The notes: generated from the sequence alone by a model not told the origin. A stretch of DNA of 14,705 nt from Gp7-AA10 sp035636095 (GCA_035636095.1 DASPZU010000011.1:1-14705), one strand, 5' to 3'; positions 5,301 to 14,082 are shown, counted from the first letter of the stretch. Program-made: numbers and translations.

Positions 5301-8093
5301 ATGCCGGACGGCGTCGGACACCGCGATCTGTTTGAGAGCAGCGCACTGCCGATGTGGATCCATGATCCCGCCACCGGCCGCTTCCTGGCCGTCAACGATG
5401 CCGCCATCACGAGCTATCAATGGTCCCGCGATGAGCTTCTCGACAGGACGATCGACCTTCTCACTCCGTCCTCGACCGATCGACAGGCTCTCGACCGAGT
5501 CACGCCTTCTTCGCTAGTCGATGGCGGGGAGCACCGGCGCAAAGACGGCAGTGCGCTTCACGTCGAAGTAAACGTTCAGGAAACCGATTACGGCGGTCGG
5601 CCGGCCCGGCTGGTGGTGGCCATCGATGTCACGGACCGGAAGCTCGCCGAAGAGCTGCTCCTGAAGAGTGAGCGGCAACTCGCCGACGCGCAGGAGATCG
5701 CACACGTTGGAAGTTTCGAATGGGAAATCGAGTCGGACGTCGTGCGCTGGTCGGACGAGCTGTTCCGCATCTACGGCCTCAAGCCGCGCGAGTTCAAAGC
5801 GACCTATGCCGCGTTTCTCGAGCGAATCCATCCTGAGGACCGGAAAGCGGTGGAAGACACGATTCGAAGGACCGTGGAAACGGGCAATCCGTTCCAGATG
5901 GAGGAGCGGATCGTCCGGCCCGACGGCGTCATACGCACGCTCGAATCGCGCGGCCAGCTCATCCCCGGACAGCGGCGCCTGGTCGGCGTCTGTCGCGACG
6001 TCACCGAGTTGCGCGAGGCGGAAAAGGAGCGCGCGATTCTGTCGGAACGCGAGCGTGACGCCAGGCGCACCGCCGAAGCGGCGCATGCTCGCGTGAGCGA
6101 AATCCTCGAGCGGATCACCGACGCCTTCATCGCTCTCGATCGCCACTGGCACTACATCTATGTCAATGAGAAAGCAGCTCAGATCTTCGGCCGCGACCGC
6201 GACTCCCTGATTGGAAGGCACATCTGGACCGAATTCCCGGAGGGCGTCGGACAACCGTTTCACCTGGCCTACGAAAAGGCGATGGCGACGCAACAGAGCG
6301 TCCAGATCGAGGAGTATTACCCGCCGTGGGATCGGTGGTTCGAGAACCGGATCTACCCATCGCCGAACGGCCTGGCCGTCTACTTCCAGGACGTCACGGA
6401 GCGCCGCAGAAAAGAAGACCAACTGCGAGAGATGAGCGACCGTCTGGCTCGCACCGAGGCCTTTTCGCTGGTCATGGCGACGATGGTCACCATGGATGGC
6501 TTTTTCAGCAAAGTCCCGCCCACTCTCTGCAAACTCCTTGGCTACACCGAAGAGGAATTGCTGTCGATGCACGTCGAGGAGCTGATTCATCCCGACGACC
6601 TCGAGGATGACCGCGTCCATCGCCAGCGCATCATTCGCGGAGAAGTCCAATCGCTCGACATCGAGCTGCGCCTCATGCGAAAAGATGCTGGGATCGTCTG
6701 GGTCTACCTCAACTGCTCCGGCGTCTACGACGCGGACAGCCGCCAGACCCACTTCATCGTCTATCTCCGCGACATCACGGAGCGGCATCACGCCGAAGAG
6801 CGCATTCGCCATCAGGCTTTACATGACGGCCTGACCGATCTGCCCAACCGTGTCCTTTTCAACGATCGCCTCGAACAGGCCATCGCTCACGCCCATCGTC
6901 ATGACGCGCGTCTGGCCGTGATCGCGGTTGATCTGGACGACTTCAAATTCGTCAACGACAACTTCGGGCATTCCGTCGGCGACGTCGTCATTCGCGAGGT
7001 GGCGGCGCGGATGAAGACGGCCCTGCGGACGACCGACACCATCGCACGCCTCGGCGGCGACGAGTTCGTCATCATCGTGGAGGATGTGGATGACGACCAG
7101 CAGGCCCACGCCATCGCCGGGAAAGTGCGCGAGCTTTTCCAGGACCGCATCGATGTCGGCTCGAGCTCGGTGCGGGTGACGAGCTGCAGCGGCATCAGCA
7201 TCTTTCCGCGCGATGGGCACGACAGCGGAATGTTGCTCCGAAGTGCGGAGATCGCCCTCAATCGAGCCAAGGAGATTGGCCACGACCATATCCAGCTCTT
7301 CGACGAGTCGATGAGCGCCCCCTTTCGCGACCGCTTGAAGATCGAACAGGAGCTGCATCAGGCCATCGAAAACGCGCAGCTGCTGTCCTACTACCAGCCC
7401 ATTCTGCGTACCAGGGATCGCAAGATCGTGGCCGTGGAAGCCCTGATCCGATGGAATCATCCCCAGCGCGGGATCATCGGTCCGGATGCCTTCATCCCGC
7501 TGGCGGAAGAGACGCGGCTGATCGTTCCGATCGGAGACTTCGTGTTGCGCTCCGCCTGCCGCGACGTGCAGCGGTGGATCGATCGCGGGTTCGATCTCCG
7601 GCTCTCCGTCAATCTCTCCGTGCGGCAATTTCAGGAGCTGACGCTGCTCCACAAGATCGATTCCATCCTGGCCGAGACATCGTTCGATCCGTCGCGTCTG
7701 GAATTCGAAGTCACGGAGTCCGTTGCCATGCAGAACGCCGACTTCACCATGGCACTGCTGCGCGATCTGCGCCAACGCAACATTTCCATCGCCATCGATG
7801 ATTTCGGTGTCGGTCAGACCTCCCTGATCCACCTCCGCCAATTTCCGATCAACACCATCAAAATCGACAAGGTGTTCATCAACGACGTCCTGACCGATGT
7901 GACCGATGCAGCCATCGTCAGCGCCGTCATCAGTCTGGCGCACGCTCTCGGTCTATGTGCGACCGCGGAAGGGGTGGAATCGGAAGAGCAGATGCACATG
8001 CTGCAGACATTCGGTTGCGATCTGCTTCAGGGCTATTACTTCAGCCGGCCGGTTCCCCCCGAGCAGATGGAGGCGCTGCTAACTCTGAATTAA
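5301..8093 (+). CDS. PAS-PAS-PAS-PAS-GGDEF-EAL c-di-GMP enzyme
   Basis: This 930-residue cytoplasmic protein has four PAS-like sensor domains (about 8-112, 130-238, 265-368 and 385-496; the second and fourth show the HPxD segment as HPED and HPDD), then GGDEF (about 503-668) and EAL (about 682-928). The cyclase site RLGGDEF (583-589) is intact. An RTTD inhibitory site lies exactly five residues before it, implying feedback inhibition by c-di-GMP. The phosphodiesterase side keeps EALIRW (Glu713), SVNLS (Asn771), EVTES, AIDDFG (Asp833-834), KID (Lys854) and AEGVE (Glu890), so both activities may work. Loop 6 reads DDFGVGQTSL instead of the usual DDFGTGYSSL. ATG 5301 is preceded by GGGAG with a 7-nt spacer; earlier in-frame ATGs at 5130 and 5259 lack similarity. 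No transmembrane segment is seen. It follows the gvp genes by 86 bp. Confidence 0.95.
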   Translation: MPDGVGHRDLFESSALPMWIHDPATGRFLAVNDAAITSYQWSRDELLDRTIDLLTPSSTDRQALDRVTPSSLVDGGEHRRKDGSALHVEVNVQETDYGGRPARLVVAIDVTDRKLAEELLLKSERQLADAQEIAHVGSFEWEIESDVVRWSDELFRIYGLKPREFKATYAAFLERIHPEDRKAVEDTIRRTVETGNPFQMEERIVRPDGVIRTLESRGQLIPGQRRLVGVCRDVTELREAEKERAILSERERDARRTAEAAHARVSEILERITDAFIALDRHWHYIYVNEKAAQIFGRDRDSLIGRHIWTEFPEGVGQPFHLAYEKAMATQQSVQIEEYYPPWDRWFENRIYPSPNGLAVYFQDVTERRRKEDQLREMSDRLARTEAFSLVMATMVTMDGFFSKVPPTLCKLLGYTEEELLSMHVEELIHPDDLEDDRVHRQRIIRGEVQSLDIELRLMRKDAGIVWVYLNCSGVYDADSRQTHFIVYLRDITERHHAEERIRHQALHDGLTDLPNRVLFNDRLEQAIAHAHRHDARLAVIAVDLDDFKFVNDNFGHSVGDVVIREVAARMKTALRTTDTIARLGGDEFVIIVEDVDDDQQAHAIAGKVRELFQDRIDVGSSSVRVTSCSGISIFPRDGHDSGMLLRSAEIALNRAKEIGHDHIQLFDESMSAPFRDRLKIEQELHQAIENAQLLSYYQPILRTRDRKIVAVEALIRWNHPQRGIIGPDAFIPLAEETRLIVPIGDFVLRSACRDVQRWIDRGFDLRLSVNLSVRQFQELTLLHKIDSILAETSFDPSRLEFEVTESVAMQNADFTMALLRDLRQRNISIAIDDFGVGQTSLIHLRQFPINTIKIDKVFINDVLTDVTDAAIVSAVISLAHALGLCATAEGVESEEQMHMLQTFGCDLLQGYYFSRPVPPEQMEALLTLN

Positions 8094-8103
8094 GAACGCG
8101 AAC

Positions 8104-8126
8104 GCAGGCCGCGGGCCAGGGCCTGC
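8104..8126. terminator. Possible bidirectional hairpin between convergent genes
   Basis: GCAGGCC (8104-8110) and GGCCTGC (8120-8126) form a perfect 7-bp stem around a 9-nt loop, between the end of the GGDEF/EAL gene and the end of the lipoprotein gene. Only weak T-rich sequence follows on either side, so the terminator role is inferred from position. Confidence 0.4.
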
Positions 8127-8135
8127 TCTCCGTTG

Positions 8136-8294
8136 TTAACGCGTCGAGCCTGAATTGGTCGTGCCCGGTGGATACGGCATCGGCTGCGGACTCTTGCCCT
8201 TACCGTAGCCGCCCGAGCCGCAGGCGATCAGGGCAAGAGAAAACGCTGCTGCCGTAATTGCCGCAAACAAACGACTTTTCGGAGTGCCTTTCAT
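8136..8294 (-). CDS. Small predicted lipoprotein (52 aa)
   Basis: Reading the minus strand from ATG 8294 gives MKGTPKSRLFAAITAAAFSL, then ALIACGSGGYGKGK and a Pro/Gly-rich tail, with a TAA at 8136-8138. The start is a classic lipoprotein signal: basic n-region, hydrophobic core, and lipobox LIAC with Cys25 as the expected lipidated residue. Mature length is only 28 residues, rich in Gly, Pro, Ser and Lys, so it is probably an unfolded anchored peptide. AAAGGAG sits 6 nt before the ATG, which supports real translation. It lies downstream of the M28 peptidase gene on the same strand, with a 99-bp gap containing a likely promoter. I recognise no family, and function is unknown. Confidence 0.75.
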   Translation of the reverse strand: MKGTPKSRLFAAITAAAFSLALIACGSGGYGKGKSPQPMPYPPGTTNSGSTR

Positions 8295-8349
8295 CTCGTT
8301 CTCCTTTCACGCGAAGCGTTCAGGAGAGGCGATTCAAAAGTTAATCCTA

Positions 8350-8377
8350 ATTTTATTTGGATAATGTAACTTTGGAA
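8350..8377 (-). promoter_or_regulatory. Likely promoter of the small lipoprotein gene
   Basis: This is an AT-rich island in otherwise G+C-rich DNA. On the minus strand TTCCAA (8377-8372) and TAAAAT (8355-8350) are spaced by 16 nt. The -10 matches consensus at five of six positions and the -35 is weak. It would leave a 5' leader of roughly 50 nt. The same stretch lies just past the M28 gene's stop. Confidence 0.4.
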
Positions 8378-8393
8378 GCTCGCGCAGAAATCG

Positions 8394-10655
8394 TTACTCG
8401 GCCCTGCCCTTAGCGATCTCAGCCGCACGATCGACCTGGGCGGCGTATTTCTCGATGACCTTCGAAACAATTTCGATTTGCCGGTTCGCTTCGTTCCACT
8501 GTTTCTGCTCGATCGCCTCGCGCACTCCGGGCACGGTTTTCACACCGTACCCGGTGTAAAAGCCGGGCGCATAGATCTGATGCCGGAACCACGGACGTCG
8601 CGGCAGCCCCTCCGGGAGCGTCAGCGACTGCTCGACGTGCATGAGGACCTGATCGAGCGCGGCTTCGCGAACCGAGGCGTTCGGCGCATCGGATGGCACC
8701 GATGAAGCCGCGCGATCGTAATCGTGCGCGCTTCGCTGGAGCTTAGCGATGGCGTTCTGCAGCGGTGCGAAGTTGAGAAACGGCACCGGCGCTTCCGGTT
8801 TCGGCGAGACAAAAGGCCTGGTCGGATCGGACGCGATCTCGAAGGCGCGCTCGCGAATGAGCCGGTTGCGCTCCTCGACTTCTGTGCGCGTCGTCTGCGC
8901 GAGTTTCGTCAGTTCCTCCACGTAACGCGAGAGCGTATCGGCGAAGGTCGTGAATTCGATCGGCAACACGTCGGCGTTGGCGAGACGCAAGGTCAGGCGT
9001 CCGGTCGTTTCCGCTTGTGCGATTCCGTACTGAAAGTTGGGATCGCCGAAGCGCACGTAATGATCGAATGAATCGTAAATGGAGTGATACGAGCCGCCTC
9101 CGCCCTCCCCGCCATATCCGATGTTCATCGCCGCGACGCCGGTGTGCTGCAGGAAGGGCGTGTAATCAGAACCCGATCCCAGCGCATCGAGCCGGATGAG
9201 CGTGCGCTCGTGTGCCTCTTTTCTGTCCTCGGGCGAACGCGCCAGCACCTGTTGGCGATCGCGGAGCCGCTCCAGCACCGAGACGTTGCGCTGCGGATCG
9301 TTGACGTCGCGCGCGACCTGCGTCATCAGGCGCTCCAGCGAGTGCGAGCCGCCGGCTTCGAGAAAGCCGCGCGAATTCGAATCGGAATTGATGTACACCA
9401 CGCCGTGCTGCAGCAGCTCGTCGCCATGCTGCTCCGCCCATTCGGTCGATCCGATGAGCCCTTCTTCTTCGCCGTCCCAGGCGCAATAGATGATCGTGCG
9501 ATGCGGACGCCAGCCACTTTTTGCGAGCTCGCCGATCGCTTTCGCCTCCTCCAGCATGGCAACCTGACCGCTCAGCGGATCGTTCGCCCCGTTGACCCAG
9601 GCATCGTGATGATTGCCGCGCAGGATCCACTGATCGGCGCGATCGCTTCCGGGCAGACGGGCAATGATGTCGCGTGCCGGCACCATCTTCCAGTCAAACT
9701 CGAGCTGGATGTGCACGCGCGCGGGACCGGGACCGAGGTGATAGGTCAGCGGAAGCGCGCCGCGCCAATCGGGCGGTGCGACCGGACCGGCCAGATTGCG
9801 CAGAAGCGGCTCGGCGTCGCCATAGGAAATTGGGAGAACCGGAATCTTGGTGAAGACGTCGACATCTTTTCGGTCCAGACGTTTCGCGTTGGCCGTCGCG
9901 CCGACACCCGGCGTCAGCGGATCGCCGGGATGAATCGGCATGTCCATCACCGAACCGCGTTGCGCGCCGTTCTCGCTGCGATACGCGCCTTTCGGATAGA
10001 CATCACCCTGGAAGTACCCGTCGTCGCGTGGATCGGAGTAGATGAGGCAGCCGATCGCGCCATGCTCGGCGGCCACTTTAGGTTTGATCCCGCGCCACGA
10101 ACCGCCGTAGCGTGCGATCACGATTTTTCCTTTGACGTCGACGCCGCGGCGCTCGAGCTCTTCATAATCGGCGGGCACGCCGTAGTTCACGTAGACCAGA
10201 TCGCCGGTGACATCGCCATCGATCGAGTAGGCGTTGTAGACGGGCAACTGCTCGCTGCTCTGGCCTGAGGTCGCGTCCTGCGGAATTGGAGGCTCGAAGA
10301 GTTTGGCCGTGAAGCGTTCCGGCGCGATGAGCTCGACCAGTCGCTTGCGCGGGGTTGGAAAGAGAACCTGGAATTCTTCGATGCTGGTGTCATATCCCCA
10401 CGACCGAAAGAGCGACGCGATGAACTCGGCGTTCTGCCGGTCGTAATCCGATCCGAGGTGATGGGGCCGCGCGCTGAGGCGCTGCATCCAGCTACGCAGG
10501 TCGTCGCGATTCATCTTCGCGTCGAGCTGCGCTTCCAACGCGTGCTCCTTCGCGGCATTTGCCGCCGTGAAGCCCAGGATGGGCTTGTCGTTGGTGTTTT
10601 GAGCGTAGAGCGCCGCGGTGAACGCGATGATGAGGAATACCAGCGAATGTTTCAT
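8394..10655 (-). CDS. Exported M28B zinc carboxypeptidase, glutamate carboxypeptidase II-like
   Basis: This 753-residue protein has the length and layout of glutamate carboxypeptidase II (PSMA/NAALADase). Order: a cleavable signal (residues 1-18, ending ALYA before Gln), a peptidase/PA-domain module (PA about 140-265, with GKIVIARYGGSWRG), the M28 catalytic core (about 325-590), and a C-terminal helical TfR-like dimer domain (about 600-750). Aligned from memory, the two-zinc site is complete: His349 and Asp351 in GNHHDAW, Asp359 in NDPLSG, Glu396 (general base) and Glu397 in WDGEEEGL, Asp425 in NSDSN, and His524 in GSYHSIYDS. It should trim C-terminal residues from peptides outside the cytoplasm. 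Such peptidases are numerous in acidobacteria and similar degraders. A TACAAT lies 8 nt before the ATG with no Shine-Dalgarno. It is divergent from asnB. Confidence 0.93.
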   Translation of the reverse strand: MKHSLVFLIIAFTAALYAQNTNDKPILGFTAANAAKEHALEAQLDAKMNRDDLRSWMQRLSARPHHLGSDYDRQNAEFIASLFRSWGYDTSIEEFQVLFPTPRKRLVELIAPERFTAKLFEPPIPQDATSGQSSEQLPVYNAYSIDGDVTGDLVYVNYGVPADYEELERRGVDVKGKIVIARYGGSWRGIKPKVAAEHGAIGCLIYSDPRDDGYFQGDVYPKGAYRSENGAQRGSVMDMPIHPGDPLTPGVGATANAKRLDRKDVDVFTKIPVLPISYGDAEPLLRNLAGPVAPPDWRGALPLTYHLGPGPARVHIQLEFDWKMVPARDIIARLPGSDRADQWILRGNHHDAWVNGANDPLSGQVAMLEEAKAIGELAKSGWRPHRTIIYCAWDGEEEGLIGSTEWAEQHGDELLQHGVVYINSDSNSRGFLEAGGSHSLERLMTQVARDVNDPQRNVSVLERLRDRQQVLARSPEDRKEAHERTLIRLDALGSGSDYTPFLQHTGVAAMNIGYGGEGGGGSYHSIYDSFDHYVRFGDPNFQYGIAQAETTGRLTLRLANADVLPIEFTTFADTLSRYVEELTKLAQTTRTEVEERNRLIRERAFEIASDPTRPFVSPKPEAPVPFLNFAPLQNAIAKLQRSAHDYDRAASSVPSDAPNASVREAALDQVLMHVEQSLTLPEGLPRRPWFRHQIYAPGFYTGYGVKTVPGVREAIEQKQWNEANRQIEIVSKVIEKYAAQVDRAAEIAKGRAE

Positions 10656-10663
10656 GGCGGCGC

Positions 10664-10669
10664 ATTGTA
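10664..10669 (-). promoter_or_regulatory. -10-like hexamer of the M28 peptidase gene
   Basis: TACAAT on the minus strand is followed by eight bases and then ATG 10655. This leaves room for a leader of only one or two bases, or none. The expected -35 region falls in the heptamer inverted repeat and is not canonical. Confidence 0.45.
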
Positions 10670-10674
10670 GAGTA

Positions 10675-10734
10675 GTTGTCGGTTGTCAGTTGTCGGTTGT
10701 CCCGCCCGACAACCGATAACCGAGAACCGACAAC
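10675..10734. repeat. 27-bp heptamer-built inverted repeat in the divergent promoter region
   Basis: The left arm (10675-10701) is a run of GTTGTCR-type heptamers. The right arm (10708-10734) is a run of their complements (GACAACC, GATAACC, GAGAACC, GACAAC). The arms are complementary at 24 of 27 positions, and one of the three differences would still make a G-U pair in RNA; the loop is 6 nt. The right arm ends one base before the asnB ATG at 10736. The repeat could be a regulator-binding site for both divergent genes, an RNA hairpin hindering asnB translation, or an insertion of a dispersed heptamer repeat. Confidence 0.85.
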
Positions 10735-10735
10735 C

Positions 10736-12538
10736 ATGTGCGGCATCAACGCCATCTTTGCGTATCGCGACCACACGCTGCCGGTCGATGAGCAGGAGCT
10801 CATCGCGACGCGCGAGAGCATGCGCAGCCGCGGACCGGACGCATCGACGATGTGGATGTCCCCAGACGGCCGCGTCGGCCTCGGGCATCGCCGGCTGGCG
10901 ATCATCGACTTGTCACCCGGCGGCGCGCAACCGATGTGCCGCGCCCAAAACATCATCGTGTTCAACGGCGAGATCTACAACTATCGCGAGCTGCGATCGC
11001 AGCTCGAATCTCACGGCGTGCGATTCACGTCGCAGTCGGACACGGAAGTGCTGCTGCAGCTTTACGCCGCGCGTGGACCGGACATGCTGAGCGATTTGCG
11101 CGGGATGTTCGCGTTCGCGCTGTGGGACTCGGCGAAGCGGCGCCTGTTACTCGCGCGCGATCCATACGGCATCAAGCCGCTGTACTACGCCGATGACGGC
11201 GCGACCGTTCGCGTCGCGAGCCAGGTACGAGCGCTGATTGCGAGCGAGCGCGTGCCGAAAAAATTCGATCCCGCCGGCGCGGTCGGATTCTTTCTGCGCG
11301 GGACAGTTCCCGAGCCTTTCACGATGTATCGCGCCATTCGAGCGCTTCCAGCAGGCTCGTACTGCTTCGTCGATGCGAAAGGCGCTCGCGAGCCCATTCA
11401 ATATTTCTCGATCGCGGAAACGCTGCGAGCCGGCCTCGAGACCGCGCAACCGCCAGACCCCGAGACCCTCGTGCATGACGCCCTCCTGGAGTCCGTGAAG
11501 TACCACATGGTCTCCGACGTCCCGGTCGGCGCCTTTCTGTCCGCAGGAATCGACTCGACATCGATCGTGGCCCTGGCGCGGGAAAGCGGCGCGGCGGATC
11601 TGCAGACGATGACCTTGCGTTTCGCGGAGTATCGCGGACGCGTGAACGACGAGGCGCCGCTGGCGGCACAGGTGGCGACGCAGTACGGCGTGCCGCACAC
11701 CATTCGCGATCTCACGCACGATGCGTTCAAGCGCGAGCTGCCGCGCGTCTTCGAGGCCATGGATCAACCGACCGTCGATGGGCTCAACAGCTATTTCATC
11801 AGCAAGGCCGCCGCGGAGATGGGATTGAAAGTGGCGCTTTCGGGAACCGGCGGCGATGAGCTGTTCGGCGGATATACGTCCTTTCGCGACATTCCGCGCT
11901 GGATACCGGTCACACGTCTCCTCGCCCGCGTTCCGCATTTGGGCAATCTGATCGCGGAATTCAATTCCATGCTCGTCCGCCGCTCGCGCCACATCAGTCC
12001 GAAGATGGGAGAGATCGTGCGATACGGATCGAGTTACGCCGGCGCGTACCTCGTCAAACGCGGCCGCTTCCTCGCTTCGGAGCTGCACAACATGCTCGAT
12101 CCCGAAATCACCCGCGAAGGACTGCAGCGCCTCAATCTCCTTGGCTTGATCGAGAGTGCCATCACGCCCGATCCCGGGACGCCGTATGCGCGCGTGGTCG
12201 CGCTCGAGTCATCGTTCTACCTGCGCAATCAACTGCTGCGCGACATGGATTGGGCCAGCATGGCCCATTCGCTCGAAGTGCGCGTCCCGCTGGTCGACGC
12301 GCATTTGCTGGGCCGGCTCGCCCCGCTTCTCGTGCATCGCGAAGGTCGCGGAAAACAAATCCTCGCCGCCGCCCCCCGCCCTCCACTCCCTCCCGCCGTC
12401 CGGAGCCGGCGCAAGACCGGATTCACGCTGCCGATCAACGAATGGCTGCGGGAGGAAGGGCGCGTGGAGCACGGGAAACGGAGCTGGGCACGGCGCGTTT
12501 ATCGCGAGATTTTCTCGGAAGCCCGAGGATCTTGGTAA
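10736..12538 (+). CDS. asnB: Asparagine synthase (glutamine-hydrolysing), AsnB type
   Basis: This 600-residue enzyme has the two AsnB halves. The N-terminal Ntn amidotransferase domain (about 2-190) needs Cys2 exposed after Met removal, which fixes the start at ATG 10736. It shows RGP at 32-34, GHRRLAIIDLS at 50-60 and NGEIYNY at 77-83. The synthetase domain (about 240-590) has the ATP-pyrophosphatase loop FLSAGIDS (267-274) and LSGTGGDELFGGY (368-380). The loop has Ala where most AsnB have Gly (SGGxDS). Ammonia from glutamine is passed to aspartate activated by ATP. Members of this branch often sit in surface-polysaccharide loci, where they may amidate sugars or other acids, and two glycosyltransferase genes follow here. 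No Shine-Dalgarno is visible because the inverted repeat abuts the start. Free asparagine versus a glycan substrate is not resolved. Confidence 0.92.
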   Translation: MCGINAIFAYRDHTLPVDEQELIATRESMRSRGPDASTMWMSPDGRVGLGHRRLAIIDLSPGGAQPMCRAQNIIVFNGEIYNYRELRSQLESHGVRFTSQSDTEVLLQLYAARGPDMLSDLRGMFAFALWDSAKRRLLLARDPYGIKPLYYADDGATVRVASQVRALIASERVPKKFDPAGAVGFFLRGTVPEPFTMYRAIRALPAGSYCFVDAKGAREPIQYFSIAETLRAGLETAQPPDPETLVHDALLESVKYHMVSDVPVGAFLSAGIDSTSIVALARESGAADLQTMTLRFAEYRGRVNDEAPLAAQVATQYGVPHTIRDLTHDAFKRELPRVFEAMDQPTVDGLNSYFISKAAAEMGLKVALSGTGGDELFGGYTSFRDIPRWIPVTRLLARVPHLGNLIAEFNSMLVRRSRHISPKMGEIVRYGSSYAGAYLVKRGRFLASELHNMLDPEITREGLQRLNLLGLIESAITPDPGTPYARVVALESSFYLRNQLLRDMDWASMAHSLEVRVPLVDAHLLGRLAPLLVHREGRGKQILAAAPRPPLPPAVRSRRKTGFTLPINEWLREEGRVEHGKRSWARRVYREIFSEARGSW

Positions 12539-12569
12539 GGACATGGTAAGCCGGTAAGAGCGCCACACC

Positions 12570-14069
12570 ATGTGGAAGAGACGTTGGGCGCTGATTTTTC
12601 TGGCGGTGGCCGCTCTCCGTATCGCCTCGACGTACACCACGTTTTCGGAAGGCATCGACGAGCCGATTCACCTCGCCTCCGGCCTCCAGATTTTCCAGGA
12701 GCACCGCTACCTCATGCAGCCGGGAAATCCGCCGCTGCCGCGATTCTGCTTCGCGCTCGGCCCATGGCTGGACGGCGTCCGGCTCGAAGCCTTCGACATG
12801 CGCATTCATCTGCATCCGCAGTTCGTATTCCAATCGGGACGCGGATATCGGCGGACACTTGTTCTTGCGCGCATCGGAAATCTGATCTTTTTTCTGATCG
12901 CCGCCCTGGCAGCGTGGAGTTGGGCCAGACGCGAGGCGGGAGAAGGCGCCGGTCTGGCAACGATGTTTCTCTTCACGACGCAACCGGTCATCCTCGGCTG
13001 GTCGGGCCTGATTACGCAGGACATGGCGGCGACAGCAGGCGTCGCCGCCGGCATCGTGGCCCTCATGCGATGGCTCGAGCGACCGACGACGTTGCGCGCT
13101 TTTGTCGCAGGCGCCGCGTACGGACTCGCAATCGCGTGCAAGTTCTCGTGCATTCCGTACCTCCCGGTCGCGTGCATCGCGATTCTGCTCGTGCGGAGAC
13201 CGCCGATCGCGTGGCGAACGGTGGTGGTCATGCCTCTCGGCACTGCGCTGGCAATCTGGGCGGCTTACGGATTCTCGATCGGCGAGCTGTCGCCGTGGTT
13301 TCACCTCGGCACACCTGTGCCAGCGCCGAGATTCATCGAAGGGTTGGTCACGATGATTTCGATCAACCGCACCGGAATCCCGTCGTTCCTGTTCGGAAAA
13401 ACGAGCACGACCGGATGGTGGTGGTACTTCCCGGCGGCGATCGGACTCAAGACGACGCTGCCGTTTCTGATTTTGCTGATCGCCGGCGTGTTCGTCAGGC
13501 CAGGACGCGCATTCGTCGAAGCGATTGCGGCGGCGGCAGCCATGCTTGCAGTGGCGATGACGAGTCCGCTCGATGTCGGAATCCGTTACGTCCTGCCGGT
13601 CTTTGTTCCACTCAGCGTCGCGGGCGGCATGGCGCTGGTCTCGGCACTGGGCACCCGGCACGCGGCACCACGGGTTGTCGCTGCGGTCATGATGTGCTGG
13701 CAAGTCGCGGTATCGGCCGCGGCGCATCCCGACTATTTCCCGTACTTCAACGCGCTGGCTGGAAAAGATCCGTCGCGCTACCTGGTCGATAGCAATCTCG
13801 ATTGGGGACAGGATGTTTTGCGACTCGCGACAACCGCGCAGCGATTGCGAATTCCGCGGCTTGGAGTCGCGCTTTTCTCAAATGCCGATTTCGACGCGTT
13901 GCATCTACCCCCGCACTACCGTCCCGGCGCATTCGTGCCGGTGACCGGCTGGATTGCCGTGAGCGATCACGTTTATCGCATGGACGGCGCGAACGGGGGA
14001 TGGCGCTGGCTCGAGCAGCGCCCGTATCGCCGCATCGGAAAATCTATCCGGCTCTACGATTTGCAATGA
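12570..14069 (+). CDS. GT39/ArnT-like polytopic membrane glycosyltransferase
   Basis: This 499-residue membrane protein has about eleven hydrophobic segments, starting with residues 6-22. The first extracytoplasmic loop has the acidic pair Asp30-Glu31 in SEGIDEPIHLASG, as expected for GT-C enzymes of the GT39/ArnT/PMT group. These transfer a sugar from a polyprenyl-phosphate carrier to lipid A, protein or other acceptors outside the membrane. The soluble C-terminal part has HPDYFPYFNALAG and DSNLDWGQDV, motifs typical of bacterial GT39-like proteins. It follows asnB by 31 bp on the same strand, so it is probably in the same operon. No good Shine-Dalgarno precedes ATG 12570. A tandem paralogue follows after 13 bp. 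The donor and acceptor cannot be inferred. Confidence 0.85.
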   Translation: MWKRRWALIFLAVAALRIASTYTTFSEGIDEPIHLASGLQIFQEHRYLMQPGNPPLPRFCFALGPWLDGVRLEAFDMRIHLHPQFVFQSGRGYRRTLVLARIGNLIFFLIAALAAWSWARREAGEGAGLATMFLFTTQPVILGWSGLITQDMAATAGVAAGIVALMRWLERPTTLRAFVAGAAYGLAIACKFSCIPYLPVACIAILLVRRPPIAWRTVVVMPLGTALAIWAAYGFSIGELSPWFHLGTPVPAPRFIEGLVTMISINRTGIPSFLFGKTSTTGWWWYFPAAIGLKTTLPFLILLIAGVFVRPGRAFVEAIAAAAAMLAVAMTSPLDVGIRYVLPVFVPLSVAGGMALVSALGTRHAAPRVVAAVMMCWQVAVSAAAHPDYFPYFNALAGKDPSRYLVDSNLDWGQDVLRLATTAQRLRIPRLGVALFSNADFDALHLPPHYRPGAFVPVTGWIAVSDHVYRMDGANGGWRWLEQRPYRRIGKSIRLYDLQ

Positions 14070-14070
14070 T

Positions 14071-14076
14071 CATAAT
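14071..14076 (+). promoter_or_regulatory. -10-like hexamer before the second glycosyltransferase
   Basis: CATAAT differs from the -10 consensus at one position and ends six bases before ATG 14083. There is no Shine-Dalgarno in the 13-bp intergenic gap. This fits a leaderless internal promoter, although coupling to the upstream gene is also possible. Confidence 0.35.
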
Positions 14077-14082
14077 CGCGTC

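Noticed and set aside
9084..10268. 394-residue plus-strand ORF opposite the M28 peptidase
   Set aside because: Antisense to a fully conserved enzyme with a complete zinc site; no recognisable domain.
10675..10734. CRISPR-like look of the short repeated units
   Set aside because: The units are 7-bp heptamers with no spacers and are arranged as a hairpin.
11147..12088. 313-residue minus-strand ORF opposite asnB
   Set aside because: Antisense to conserved AsnB sequence; no recognisable motif or ribosome site.
12435..13727. 430-residue minus-strand ORF opposite the first GT39-like gene
   Set aside because: Arg/Asp/Glu/Gln-rich shadow of a hydrophobic membrane protein; no family recognised.
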